Made by a program: the position numbers and the translations under genes | Notes under the pieces: generated by a model | What the model saw: the letters and a program-made list of their open reading frames with translations, nothing else | Database searches by the model: none | What the model was told of the DNA's origin: nothing | Part shown: positions 30,726-39,612 of the stretch, in pieces | Layout: each line of letters starts with the position of its first letter | Position numbering within the stretch: the stretch's first letter is position 1 | From: an uncultured Actinomycetes bacterium | Lineage (GTDB): Bacteria; Actinomycetota; Acidimicrobiia; Acidimicrobiales; RAAP-2 | DNA: 64,000 nt | NCBI GenBank assembly: GCA_903825035.1 | Contig: CAIJYV010000034.1 | Coordinates: forward strand, 34,180 to 98,179 | Direction: 5' to 3'

Positions 30726-31325
30726 GTGACCGGTTTTCTCGCTGTAGCCGCCCCCGTTCTCACGGTGCTGCAATGCATCTTCCAGGCCAAGCGCATTCGA
30801 CTCGCTGGCGCGAATGGTGTCGCTCTGGGTACGTGGATTCTTTCAATCTTCTGTGGTGAGATTTGGATCTCCTACGGCATCTTGTATTCCGTTCCCGCTG
30901 AGTGGGAATCAAACGGCGCCTTTTTAATCCTCGCTCTGTGGGTCACCTACCTCGCGGCCAAAGCTCACAAGCACATCTCGCACTTCTGGTGGGGGCTTAC
31001 TGGCGTCACCATCGTGACCACCATCGCCACACTCTTTGGCATGCACCACTCCACCAAGTGGGTAGTTGGCATGATGGGTGACGCTGCCCCGATCACGATG
31101 TACATCCCCCAGCTGCGTAAGGTCTTCGGAGACGGAGAACTCACTGGTGTTTCCATTGGTAGTTACTGGCTCGCCGCGGTTACGGCCGTCTGTTGGCTTT
31201 CCTACGGAATCTTGTTGCACCAGCCCGCGGTGTACCTACCTGCGGTAATTCTCTTGCCCGCCACAGTTCTCATCATCAAGCGGGTAAGCGCAAGCCGCGA
31301 GCTTTCGAATATTTCAAATCAATAA
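30726..31325 (+). CDS. SWEET/PQ-loop-like membrane protein with seven predicted helices
   Basis: The 199-residue hydrophobic protein has two related triple-helix units. The first is about 2-75 (PVLTVLQCIFQAKRIRLAG, then FCGEIWISYGI). The second is about 112-188 (APITMYIPQLRKVFGDGEL, then AVCWLSYGILL). A single linking helix lies between (WWGLTGVTIVTTIATLFG). This 3+1+3 layout is that of eukaryotic SWEET sugar transporters; bacterial SemiSWEETs normally have one three-helix unit and dimerise. The PQ-loop dipeptide is intact in the second unit, and the first has LQ instead. GTG start with AGAAAGG upstream. The substrate is unknown. Confidence 0.72.
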   Translation: MTGFLAVAAPVLTVLQCIFQAKRIRLAGANGVALGTWILSIFCGEIWISYGILYSVPAEWESNGAFLILALWVTYLAAKAHKHISHFWWGLTGVTIVTTIATLFGMHHSTKWVVGMMGDAAPITMYIPQLRKVFGDGELTGVSIGSYWLAAVTAVCWLSYGILLHQPAVYLPAVILLPATVLIIKRVSASRELSNISNQ

Positions 31326-31352
31326 CAAACGGGCAAGCCATCAGCTCGTTTG
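31326..31352. terminator. Hairpin between convergent genes
   Basis: CAAACGGGC pairs with GCTCGTTTG (nine pairs, one G-T) around a nine-base loop, starting one base after the SWEET-like stop. It has no clear T-run, but its place between two convergent stops suits a terminator. Confidence 0.42.
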
Positions 31353-31370
31353 ATATCGAGAGCGGTTCGC

Positions 31371-32042
31371 TCAACAGTGCTCGGGAAACTTGAGCCTAAC
31401 TAACCATTGGGTATTCACCATCAACTGATGAGTTTGTCCCAAAAACGACGTGGAGACCGGAATCGACTGAAACTCAAATGATTGCCCCTCCAGTGACTTC
31501 ACGCATTTCATCCTCAACCGAATGTAGGCACTTCCACCAAAATTCCTCGTCAACAAAAAATTCCTGCGAGGTGGGTTCGTTGCGAAATCCAAACCCCAAC
31601 CCATGTGAACCGCTTCAGCCTGAAAGATCTTCCGAGTTGTTGCAGGCATTCCGAAGTTCACAATTGTTACTGGCCAAACATTCTCATTGGCTAGGTTTAG
31701 GTTCAAATCGAGAAAAGAAACACCGGACGGTACTAGCCATGAGGCGACCCCTTTAATACTTTTCGTGTCTACCGGAATCTTCTTTCCATCAGCCAATGTG
31801 AGTGTTGGTTCATATCCACCAGCAGAAAGCCCAACTGGCTGGTAATGCGCTCGCCAATTTAAGAAAGCAAGCGTCCCTACCGAAGCCAAAGTTGCCACCA
31901 GAACAGAGAAAGTCAATAAGGTTTTCGAGAGCACTTTGAAGAACCTTGATCTGATGAGTCGAGGGCTTCGAATCCTTAAGGCGGGTGAATTTCCTCCTTG
32001 CTCTCGAGTAGAAACGCTATTCGGATTGGCGGAATCAACCAT
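31371..32042 (-). CDS. Unrecognised membrane-anchored protein
   Basis: The 223 residues are not assigned to a family. A basic cytoplasmic head of about 40 residues is followed by one membrane segment (KTLLTFSVLVATLASVGTLAF). An outside domain of about 155 residues is rich in beta-type patterns. GGYEPTLTLADGKKIPVDTK may be a strand-turn-strand start. Codons are more AT-rich than in neighbouring core genes. It starts two bases after the stop of the secreted protein upstream, so the two probably form one operon. Confidence 0.6.
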   Translation of the reverse strand: MVDSANPNSVSTREQGGNSPALRIRSPRLIRSRFFKVLSKTLLTFSVLVATLASVGTLAFLNWRAHYQPVGLSAGGYEPTLTLADGKKIPVDTKSIKGVASWLVPSGVSFLDLNLNLANENVWPVTIVNFGMPATTRKIFQAEAVHMGWGLDFATNPPRRNFLLTRNFGGSAYIRLRMKCVKSLEGQSFEFQSIPVSTSFLGQTHQLMVNTQWLVRLKFPEHC

Positions 32043-32044
32043 GA

Positions 32045-33205
32045 TTATGGGGTATTACGGGCGCTGTTGTAGACAATGGGGCTCGCGGAAGGCGACCCTC
32101 CACCCGGACCACAGAGGTAGGTAGTCGAAGAATTAACTCCGGCGTAATAAGTAATCACGGCATTCGTGCCCCAGTGTTGTGTCACCCCAAAATTGAACCC
32201 AAAGAGACTGAATGCTTCGCTAACCGAGAAGGAGCTTCCATAAGATTCACCTAAAGATTTCCCAGGCGTGAGATATTGACCGGGTGGGGTTGGGCAATAT
32301 CCGAGAGGGTTGGTGGGTGCGGAAAACTGACCCAAATCCCCGGTTTTTCCAGTTAAACCATAGGGAGTAGTCAAATATGTCGTAATGACCCCTTTAACAG
32401 CAGGGCAGTCTTCTCGATAGAGACCAACATAGAAACCCGCAGTTAAGTATTCATGAGCAGACGGTGGCAAGGGGTATGAGAGAGTCGTTCCACCTTCAAT
32501 AGTGTAGGTACCACTCGCTTGAAAAGTTCCGCTGGCTCCAGTCGCACTTAGGCCCAAAGTAAATTCGCTGGCATTGGTTGTGCCATAGGTAAATGTTGCC
32601 GAAACTTTTGCCTCGGTGTGGGCTTCACCTATCTTGCTCATAGCCTCTGTGGTGCTCAGCAAAGTTGCAACACAAGTCGTTGGCCCTGGAGGTGTTGACG
32701 TAGTAGCAGTCGTCTTGCCATATTTCAGGGACCTTATGGAAGTTTTCACCCAACGACCATTTAAGGGTGTCCGCCTCTCATCTTTAGCTAATCCCTGAAA
32801 CTGAACTGCTTCGCTGGTGGAGGCGAACATTTCCGCTGCGGTCGAACCAGACTGTAAGACAAACTGAAAATTTCCGGGGGAAGGCAGAGCGATCTCAAAA
32901 GTTTGGCCGCTGACTTGATTTGATGAAATCGACGTGAAAGAATCCGCGCCGCCTATGCTTAGCGAGTTGAGATTTGAAATTTGATAGATATTAAGTGATG
33001 CACCTTGTTGGGCCCAGGAAGGAAGCGTTCCCGAGTAGTCAACTTGCCCAGTCAGAGTGGATCCGGCGGGAAGACTTCCAGGTTGAGTTGTAGGTGAACT
33101 TGGAACGCTAGCTTCAGCTAACCCTGTAAAATTGGTTGCCAATAACGTGGTTGAGAGAAGAACGCCAAGAATTCTAGGGGTTTTCATTTTTGCAGACTTT
33201 TTCAC
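32045..33205 (-). CDS. Unrecognised secreted protein
   Basis: The 386-residue protein begins with a clear Sec signal (KTPRILGVLLSTTLLATNFTG then LAEASV). The mature part is Ser/Thr/Gly-rich. It has a short Ser/Thr/Pro stretch after the signal, an early beta segment (STLTGQVDYSGTLPSWAQQGA) and several cysteine-bearing motifs (PGPTTCVATLL, YREDCPAVKG, YLCGPGGGSP). No enzyme motif is recognised. The GTG start is preceded by GAAGG. It could be a surface adhesin-like or carbohydrate-binding protein; this is only a structural impression. Confidence 0.6.
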   Translation of the reverse strand: MKKSAKMKTPRILGVLLSTTLLATNFTGLAEASVPSSPTTQPGSLPAGSTLTGQVDYSGTLPSWAQQGASLNIYQISNLNSLSIGGADSFTSISSNQVSGQTFEIALPSPGNFQFVLQSGSTAAEMFASTSEAVQFQGLAKDERRTPLNGRWVKTSIRSLKYGKTTATTSTPPGPTTCVATLLSTTEAMSKIGEAHTEAKVSATFTYGTTNASEFTLGLSATGASGTFQASGTYTIEGGTTLSYPLPPSAHEYLTAGFYVGLYREDCPAVKGVITTYLTTPYGLTGKTGDLGQFSAPTNPLGYCPTPPGQYLTPGKSLGESYGSSFSVSEAFSLFGFNFGVTQHWGTNAVITYYAGVNSSTTYLCGPGGGSPSASPIVYNSARNTP

Positions 33206-33348
33206 CTTGTCACCTTCTTGCTATATAAAAATATTCTACTGTCACACCCTGCCATGTTCCAGGTGCTTCCCGGTTTCTTAAAACTAAGATTTTTAATCCA
33301 GTTTTTTTGTATTGAAATCACCCGCAGAACTTTTAGGCAAAGCCTGCA

Positions 33349-33774
33349 CTACAAACAGTCGGCCAGTCCAAAGAGCAAGCTCTGGATGGTAACGATGTAC
33401 TGACGAGTCTCTGGGTCAGTGTTGTGCAGACTGGCCTCATCAGCGATATTTCTAATGCTGATAGTTGCGCGAAGCGCCAGATTTAATGAGGTCATCCAGG
33501 CGTAGGCCTCGCCCGCACTTAACGTCTCTTCGTTAACGGTCATCTGCCCGAGCTCTGAATTTGAGGCCATCTCTTTTTGTCGAGCGAAGGTCGCGAGGGG
33601 ATCGTCGGAGTTTGCCGAAGGATTAATCGGTGGATTCAGCGAGAGGTGCCATTCATGATTCGGGTCGTTCTCAGCGGCCACTACCTGATTAAAGATTTCG
33701 CCTACGAAGGCTCGCGCGTTGTCATTTAGGTGAACCGCGATTGAACCGTCGCGCTTCTTTTTAAAGAGCGCCAC
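33349..33774 (-). CDS. DUF2017 family protein
   Basis: The 141 residues match the DUF2017 group, small mostly helical actinobacterial proteins. The ending helices ALRATISIRNIADEASLHNTD and IVTIQSLLFGLADCL are typical. The GTG start follows directly after the clpS stop codon (TAAGTG). The clpS-DUF2017 pairing is a recurrent actinobacterial arrangement and hints at a role near the Clp system, but no function is established. Confidence 0.8.
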   Translation of the reverse strand: MALFKKKRDGSIAVHLNDNARAFVGEIFNQVVAAENDPNHEWHLSLNPPINPSANSDDPLATFARQKEMASNSELGQMTVNEETLSAGEAYAWMTSLNLALRATISIRNIADEASLHNTDPETRQYIVTIQSLLFGLADCL

Positions 33775-34068
33775 TTACTTGTCCTCTTCCACTGAGGCCA
33801 TGAGCCCAGCGGCTTGGAGTTGGGTGCAGAAGTGAATGGCGCGGTCTTGCGCCCCATCCCAGACGACGGCCTTACCCTCGTGGTGCACGGTGAGCATCAA
33901 TTGGGTGCACTTGGGCTCGGGGTAGCCAAAAATCTTCTTGAAGATCACTTCAACCACTCGCATGGGAGTTACGGGGTCGTCCCAGACAATCACCTTCCAT
34001 GGTTTCTTGGTGACTACGCGCGTAATGGTGTCGGTATCTGCTTCGGTGGAGAGTTGGATTCTCTGCAA
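33775..34068 (-). CDS. clpS: ATP-dependent Clp protease adaptor ClpS
   Basis: N-degron adaptor that hands proteins with destabilising N-terminal residues to a Clp unfoldase. The core has KPWKVIVWDDPVTPMRVVEVIF, the ClpS fold with the DDP ligand-pocket motif, and MLTVHHEGKAVVW. I favour TTG 34068 (97 residues) because a near-perfect GGGGAGGTGA ribosome site lies eight bases upstream. ATG 34119 would add 17 residues that have no family match. clpX is in this window but clpA/clpC is not. Confidence 0.92.
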   Translation of the reverse strand: MQRIQLSTEADTDTITRVVTKKPWKVIVWDDPVTPMRVVEVIFKKIFGYPEPKCTQLMLTVHHEGKAVVWDGAQDRAIHFCTQLQAAGLMASVEEDK

Positions 34069-34134
34069 GGTCGTCACCTCCCCAGTTTCCCACGTCCCGC
34101 ACGGAAATGAAAGGGTCATCTCTAGGCTGAATCC

Positions 34135-35004
34135 ATGGATACTTCTCCCCCTGAGGTAACCGGTCTAAAGAAACGCGTCAACGTAGCCATCCGCGACGCC
34201 ATTGGGCTGACTCAGAATCCACCACCAATCTGTCAAGACCCGAACGAGGCTTACACCGCCATTGACTCGGTGGCGCGCCTGGTGCACGGAGATCTCTCTT
34301 CCATGGTGGTTGGTGGGCTCGCTTCACTTTTCCTGCAGATGCTCCACCCTCGTGCCATGGCCGGCGTGGCTCAACATTCGCGGTATCAAGACGACCCCTT
34401 TGGTCGCATGCTGCAAACGGCCAACTTCATCGGCGCGACAACCTATGGTTCGAAGTCCTCGTCGCAGAAATCAATCAAGCGAGTTCTGCAAGTTCACGAA
34501 CAGGTCGTTGGCCTAACCGATCAAGGTGAGCCCTACGCCGCCAATGATCCCGACCTGCTGTCCTGGGTGCACTGTGCCGAGATTGCGATGTTCTACCGCG
34601 CATATGAGATATTCGGAAAGCTCCCACTATTCGCGGGCGAAGAGGACAAGTACGTCGAAGAGATGTCCCAACTCGCCTCTGATTTGGGATGCTCACCAAT
34701 CCCCCACAATGCCAATGAACTGCAGCTTCAATTAGAAGACTTCAGGCCAGTCCTCGAACTCCGAGCCGATGGACGCCGAGCGAGGAATTTCCTCCAGCAC
34801 GAGGTGGTACAGGGGCGTTTACGCCGATTCGTGTTTTGGTTCTTGCTGCGCAGTTCCTACTCACTGCTGCCCGATTGGGCCTGCCAGATGTTGGAAGTCA
34901 AGTCAAACCGCTTTTTGAACCGAGTGTTTATTCACCCGTTCACCAAGTTGATTTGCATGGGTATGCGTGTGGCCGTGCCACCCACCCCTCGCGTAATTCT
35001 CTAG
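34135..35004 (+). CDS. DUF2236 / MpaB-family oxygenase-like protein
   Basis: The 289-residue protein has the DUF2236 core: LASLFLQMLHPRAMAGVAQHS, then DPFGRMLQTANFIGATTYG, and later the CAEIAMFYRAYEIFG helix. Members include heme-dependent oxygenases such as latex-clearing protein and MpaB, with conserved His and Arg residues, but most bacterial members are uncharacterised. It is convergent with the aldose-epimerase-like gene, the stops sharing a CTAG. Confidence 0.8.
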   Translation: MDTSPPEVTGLKKRVNVAIRDAIGLTQNPPPICQDPNEAYTAIDSVARLVHGDLSSMVVGGLASLFLQMLHPRAMAGVAQHSRYQDDPFGRMLQTANFIGATTYGSKSSSQKSIKRVLQVHEQVVGLTDQGEPYAANDPDLLSWVHCAEIAMFYRAYEIFGKLPLFAGEEDKYVEEMSQLASDLGCSPIPHNANELQLQLEDFRPVLELRADGRRARNFLQHEVVQGRLRRFVFWFLLRSSYSLLPDWACQMLEVKSNRFLNRVFIHPFTKLICMGMRVAVPPTPRVIL

Positions 35005-35909
35005 AGTCGGCGCATCCGCCAACTGCCGGCCCAGTGCTGACCGGGCTCGAGCACGATGATGTCCTTGCCAGTGTGAAAGGCGTCGGCCGCGCAGGTCATA
35101 GGTTCAATCGCGACTGACGTGCGGCGACGACCGGGGTCTCGGGTATCGCCGGTGTAGACACAGGCGTAGGGGAAGTTGCGGTCCATCGCGATTTCCACCG
35201 TTCTTCCCTCAGCGTCGGTAACACTGAAAGTTGCCATACCGTGATCGTCACGAAGGAAATCGGTGTAGGTGGTGTCGAGCACGACACCCGAAACACTCTT
35301 GGGTGAGAGGAAATCTCGGTCAGTTCCCACCACCGGTGAAATAGTTCCAGTGGGTAGCAATCGCTCGTTGACATCGACGAAGGACTTGGCTGGGATGTGC
35401 AAGGTGGCGCCTTCAATACTTGGCGTCGTCACCGCCAAGTACGGGTGCGAACCGGCTCCAAAGGGCAAAGGTACCGAGTCAATATTGGTCACCGTCATTG
35501 TGCAGGTCAGCCCCAGGGTACCGAGGTGATAATCCACCTTGATCTCTGACGCGAAAGGGTAGGTCGGCGATGGGTGGAGCACGAGGCTCAGCGAACAGCG
35601 ATTTTGATTAACCGCGTCAATTGTGAAGGGGGTGTAGCGAATTAGCCCGTGATTCAGGGTTCGCTCGGTGACGTTGTCTACCAGTGGCGTTCCCACCCGC
35701 TTGGAGAAGGTCCAGTCTTCGCTCGATAGGCGGTTGGGCCAGGGAAACATCACTTGGCCTCGAGCGCCGTCAGCCATTTCTTCGGCCGCGTAGCCCTCGA
35801 TGACGTTTATTCCACCGGCCACAAAACTGCGCAAGCTGGCGCCAACCTCGGTAATTACCGCGCGCTGGTTGCCGTGGGCAATTGCAATCTGTTCACCGGT
35901 GGGCAGCAT
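35001..35909 (-). CDS. Aldose 1-epimerase family protein
   Basis: The 302-residue beta-sandwich protein has the family landmarks NHGLIRYTPF (first His), FGAGSHPYLAV (second His) and a Glu-bearing C-terminal strand (VAIEPMTCAADAF). It interconverts anomers of hexoses or a related sugar phosphate. It has no sugar-operon neighbours, so the substrate is open. It diverges from surE, with 78 bases between. Confidence 0.87.
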   Translation of the reverse strand: MLPTGEQIAIAHGNQRAVITEVGASLRSFVAGGINVIEGYAAEEMADGARGQVMFPWPNRLSSEDWTFSKRVGTPLVDNVTERTLNHGLIRYTPFTIDAVNQNRCSLSLVLHPSPTYPFASEIKVDYHLGTLGLTCTMTVTNIDSVPLPFGAGSHPYLAVTTPSIEGATLHIPAKSFVDVNERLLPTGTISPVVGTDRDFLSPKSVSGVVLDTTYTDFLRDDHGMATFSVTDAEGRTVEIAMDRNFPYACVYTGDTRDPGRRRTSVAIEPMTCAADAFHTGKDIIVLEPGQHWAGSWRMRRL

Positions 35910-35987
35910 GGACTTGTTTCCTCAATCTCGCGTACATGTAACTTAGGACAATTAGGGTACTCCTAGTTGTTTACTTGTTAGGGCGCT

Positions 35988-36830
35988 ATGAAAATTCTCA
36001 TCACAAACGACGATGGCGTAAAGGCTCCCGGGATTGCCACCTTGGCGAGACACGTGGCGCGCTGGGTCAGCGAAGATCCCGACTCCCGCCAAGCAATGAT
36101 CGTCGCCCCTGACCGCAATTACTCCGGATTTAGCGCCGCAGTTGGCGACGTTTTTGAGATGGACGGCGTGAAATACGAACGCTTCGTCATTGACGGTGCC
36201 GAGTCACTCCCCACCTATGGCCTTGACGCGGCCCCCGCCCTTTGCACCATTTTGGGAGCGGTGGGAACCTTTGACTTCGTCCCAGACTTCGTGCTCTCGG
36301 GCATCAACGCTGGCGCGAATGTAGGTCGATCGATCTTGCACTCGGGAACCGTTGGTGCAGTTTTTACCGGTGCCCAGTTTGGCGTGTCGGGCCTCGCGGT
36401 ATCCGTTCAGTGGGGTGATGAGGTTCACTACGACACCGCCGGAGCGGTCGCCGTCGAGGTGCTTCAAGAACTCGCTAATGCTCCACGCGGCACTCTCCTA
36501 AACCTCAACGTGCCGAATCTGCCTGGCGCTGAACTCAAGGGTGTACGTCGGGGACGTGTCTCTCACGCAGCACTCGTACACGACGCTCTCGACCCCGCCG
36601 GAGATTCTCTGGGCGCGAGTGGCGTATTGAAACTAAATCTCGGTGCCGCTAGTCCAAGCTTGGGCGACACTTCCGATGAGGCCGAGGACGACGACGGCGC
36701 GCTCATTCACGCTGGTTACGCGGCCCTCACGCCCCTGCGCGGGCCACGAGAAGATTCTGATCCTGGTCTAGACGACACGGTCGAAGCGGCTCTGAACATC
36801 ATCGCCAAGCACCTAGAAGAGCGTTACTAG
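35988..36830 (+). CDS. surE: 5'/3'-nucleotidase SurE
   Basis: Metal-dependent nucleoside monophosphatase of 280 residues. The N-terminus MKILITNDDGVKAPGI supplies the metal-binding Asp pair. Asn in VAPDRNYSGFSAA and the LSGINAGANVG loop complete the site. The acidic segment SDEAEDDDGA at about 223-237 is a small insertion. The stop overlaps the convergent arfB stop in CTAG. Confidence 0.92.
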   Translation: MKILITNDDGVKAPGIATLARHVARWVSEDPDSRQAMIVAPDRNYSGFSAAVGDVFEMDGVKYERFVIDGAESLPTYGLDAAPALCTILGAVGTFDFVPDFVLSGINAGANVGRSILHSGTVGAVFTGAQFGVSGLAVSVQWGDEVHYDTAGAVAVEVLQELANAPRGTLLNLNVPNLPGAELKGVRRGRVSHAALVHDALDPAGDSLGASGVLKLNLGAASPSLGDTSDEAEDDDGALIHAGYAALTPLRGPREDSDPGLDDTVEAALNIIAKHLEERY

Positions 36831-37258
36831 TCTTCGATATTCCGACGGAGTCGCTTGACTTCGCCACGGCGTTGTTTGGCATCAACTCTCTTAACCTTGG
36901 ATGATTTCGAAGGCTTCGTAGCTCGCCTGGTTTTTGGCCGAGCCAGACCTTCGGCCAGCTTCTGCGCTAATTGTTCCAGCGCCGCCTGCTTGTTTTGGCG
37001 TTGCGAACGAAAGCGGCTCGCACTGGCCCGGACAACTGGACCCAGTTTGGCGGTGAGCCACGCCTTGTCACTCTCACTTAATGAAGAGTCTTCGATATTT
37101 AGTGAGACCACAATTTTGGAAAGTGTCCGGTTGACGTGTTGTCCCCCGGGACCTTGGGACGTGGTCGCTCGTATATCAATTTCGTCAGCCGCAATTCTGA
37201 CTCTCGGGGTGAGAAGCAGATCGCCCTCGTCGGTAACGAGAGGAAATTTCGAAGTCAC
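36827..37258 (-). CDS. arfB: Peptidyl-tRNA hydrolase ArfB (rescue factor)
   Basis: Ribosome-rescue hydrolase related to release factors. The 143 residues have the catalytic TTSQGPGGQHVNRTLSKI loop (GGQ) and a C-terminal basic tail (KTRRATKPSKSSKVKRV) that in ArfB inserts into the mRNA channel. It lacks the codon-reading domains of RF1/RF2. The GTG directly follows the thioesterase stop (TAGGTG), so the two are co-transcribed. Confidence 0.92.
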   Translation of the reverse strand: MTSKFPLVTDEGDLLLTPRVRIAADEIDIRATTSQGPGGQHVNRTLSKIVVSLNIEDSSLSESDKAWLTAKLGPVVRASASRFRSQRQNKQAALEQLAQKLAEGLARPKTRRATKPSKSSKVKRVDAKQRRGEVKRLRRNIED

Positions 37259-38071
37259 CTAGAACCGAGCGATCGCTAATTGCGAAGCGGTGGCGACCAG
37301 TCCCTCGTCATCAAAAATGTCACACCGTTCGTCAATCACGTTGTCGGCAATCACTTGAGACCATTGACGCACTTTGAGCCATTCCGACTGGGGCTTGCGG
37401 CGGACGTAGCTCGTCAATTGCAGAGTCGGCACCCAGCCAGAAGAACCAATCGGGAATACTGAAGGTGGCATCACGTCGCTGGCGAAGTGCAGACTCCACG
37501 CGTTCCAGTTCATATCGCCATCGGCCAAGCGAATCCAGCCTCGAACTTCGGCCCAGTCCGTCGTTTCGCCGTGCCACCACTTTGAGTAGGCGGGATCAAG
37601 TTCTACGTCCACAACCCGAAGCAAGTTCGGCGCGTCGGGCATCGGAGCTCGTACGCATTGGTCACGGGGAGCAACTTCAAAGGCCGCCGCTCCTTCGTAG
37701 CGAATCTTCGGTGAGTCTTCCAAAAATCCCAGCGTCGCGAGCGCCTCGCAGTTGACCACGCCGTCTTGATGCATCTCGGCGTGGACGAAGGAGGCGCTTC
37801 TTCCGATCTTTCGAACAGTTGTGTGAATTTCAACCGGGCCAGGTTTGGGAGCCACCATGTAGTTAGTCGTTATGCCCGTCACGTCGAGTTGCTTGGCCCC
37901 CGCATCCACGCCCGCCGCCAGCGCTCCGCTCGCCAAGACGGCGTGCAGATAGCCACCATTGGGATGTTCGACCACATTGAACATGGCCGAAAGTTCGGCC
38001 GAGTACAGGTTCGGGCCGACGGGATCAACGCCGCCGGCGAGGCGCAGTTGAGGAGTTAAGTATTCGCTCAC
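37259..38071 (-). CDS. Acyl-CoA thioesterase family (double hot-dog)
   Basis: The 270-residue protein has the layout of two hot-dog domains. The N-terminal NVVEHPNGGYLHAVLASGAL helix and the C-terminal PTLQLTSYVRRKP with WLKVRQWSQVIADN are the landmarks of the TesB-like group. It probably hydrolyses acyl-CoA esters; chain length is unknown. The GTG start has no strong ribosome site. It is upstream of arfB and divergent from mmsA. Confidence 0.82.
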   Translation of the reverse strand: MSEYLTPQLRLAGGVDPVGPNLYSAELSAMFNVVEHPNGGYLHAVLASGALAAGVDAGAKQLDVTGITTNYMVAPKPGPVEIHTTVRKIGRSASFVHAEMHQDGVVNCEALATLGFLEDSPKIRYEGAAAFEVAPRDQCVRAPMPDAPNLLRVVDVELDPAYSKWWHGETTDWAEVRGWIRLADGDMNWNAWSLHFASDVMPPSVFPIGSSGWVPTLQLTSYVRRKPQSEWLKVRQWSQVIADNVIDERCDIFDDEGLVATASQLAIARF

Positions 38072-38133
38072 GAGACAACGCTACCGTTGCCCCCTGACTT
38101 AAGCGGTAGATTTGCGTAACGGAAAGAGTAACT

Positions 38134-39612
38134 ATGCGCACAATTCCCCATTTTGTTAACGGTCAAGAAGTCGAACAGGCGGGAGTAACGCCCGTTTTCA
38201 ACCCCGCCACCGGCGAGCAGACCGCCAGCGTTCCAGTCCCCACCGCGGATTTCGTTCAAGGCGTCATCGACACCGCTCGAGAGGCCGCCCTCTCGTGGAG
38301 TCAGTCCTCGCTCTCTAAGCGGACCAATATTCTCTTCACTCTTCGCGCACTAATTGTTGAGCACACTGACGAGCTTGCCCAGATCATTACCAACGAGCAC
38401 GGCAAGACTCTCGCAGACGCGAAGGGCGAAATCGCCCGTGGCTTAGAGAACGTGGAGTACGCCTGCGGACTCACCGAACACCTCAAGGGCGGATTCTCCG
38501 ACCAAGTTGCTGACGGCGTCGATGTTCACTCCGTGCGTGAACCCGTCGGCGTAGTGGCTGCCATCACTCCCTTTAACTTCCCCATCATGGTCCCGCTATG
38601 GATGAGCGCGAATGCGCTTGCTTCAGGAAACTGTGTAATCCTCAAGCCGTCCGAGCGAGACCCCAGCGCCTCAGTTTTCTTGGCCAAGCTGCTGAAGCAA
38701 GCCGGTTTGCCTGATGGTGTTTTCAGCGTGGTGCACGGTGGCGTCGAAGTTGTTAATCAACTTCTAGAGACCCCGGGCATTGACGCAGTGAGCTTCGTTG
38801 GTTCGACCCCCGTGGCAAAGATTGTCCACGAAACTGGCACCAAGCACGGCAAGCGAGTCCAGGCTTTGGGTGGTGCAAAGAACCACATGGTTGTCTTGCC
38901 TGATGCTGACCTCAACATTGCGGCCGACGCAGCAATCAACGCTGGTTACGGAGCCGCTGGTGAGCGCTGCATGGCCATCAGTGTGGTCGTAGCCGTTGGC
39001 GATATCGCCGATGATCTTGTAGCGCGTATTACCGAACGGCTCGACAAGTTGAAGGTAGGTGCCGGTAGCGACCCCGCGAGTGACTTTGGCCCGGTAATTA
39101 CCAAGGAGCACCGCGACCGCGTTGCGAGTTATGTCCACAACGCACCCAGCGAAGGAGCCACCGTCGTGCGCGACGGAACCAACTTGACTAGCCAGCCGGG
39201 TTTCTTTGTTGGCCCGTGCTTGCTCGACAACGTGAAGCCCGGAACTAAGGCTTACGAAGATGAGATCTTTGGCCCCGTTCTCTCGGTGGTGCGTGCCGCA
39301 TCCTTCGACGAAGCAGTCGCCATCATTAACGCCAACAAATACGGAAATGGTGTGGCAATCTTCACGCGTGACGGTAACGCTGCTCGCCTCTTCGCTCGCC
39401 AGGTAACGGTCGGCATGATTGGCATAAATGTGCCAATCCCTGTCCCGGTCTCCTCCTACTCATTTGGAGGTTGGAAGAATTCGCTCTTTGGACACGCCCA
39501 CATCTACGGGCCCGAAGGTTTCTTGTTCTACACCCGCGCCAAAGTCATTACGACTCGCTGGCCACAGCCGAGCGACTCTCAAATCGACTTGGGTTTCCCT
39601 CGCACCCGATGA
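38134..39612 (+). CDS. mmsA: Methylmalonate-semialdehyde dehydrogenase (CoA-acylating)
   Basis: CoA-dependent aldehyde dehydrogenase of valine and inositol catabolism. The 492 residues have FNFPIMVPLWM, LGGAKNHMVVLPDAD and the catalytic cysteine loop GAAGERCMAISV specific to MMSDH. The C-terminal region has PVPVSSYSFGGWKNS. The stop overlaps the Nudix ATG (ATGA). No valine-degradation neighbours are present. Confidence 0.92.
   Translation: MRTIPHFVNGQEVEQAGVTPVFNPATGEQTASVPVPTADFVQGVIDTAREAALSWSQSSLSKRTNILFTLRALIVEHTDELAQIITNEHGKTLADAKGEIARGLENVEYACGLTEHLKGGFSDQVADGVDVHSVREPVGVVAAITPFNFPIMVPLWMSANALASGNCVILKPSERDPSASVFLAKLLKQAGLPDGVFSVVHGGVEVVNQLLETPGIDAVSFVGSTPVAKIVHETGTKHGKRVQALGGAKNHMVVLPDADLNIAADAAINAGYGAAGERCMAISVVVAVGDIADDLVARITERLDKLKVGAGSDPASDFGPVITKEHRDRVASYVHNAPSEGATVVRDGTNLTSQPGFFVGPCLLDNVKPGTKAYEDEIFGPVLSVVRAASFDEAVAIINANKYGNGVAIFTRDGNAARLFARQVTVGMIGINVPIPVPVSSYSFGGWKNSLFGHAHIYGPEGFLFYTRAKVITTRWPQPSDSQIDLGFPRTR

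Noticed and set aside
33206..33348. A promoter in the AT-rich sequence ATATAAAAATATT upstream of the secreted protein
   Set aside because: Several -10-like hexamers are present, but none has a suitable -35 at 16-18 bases, so no call is made.
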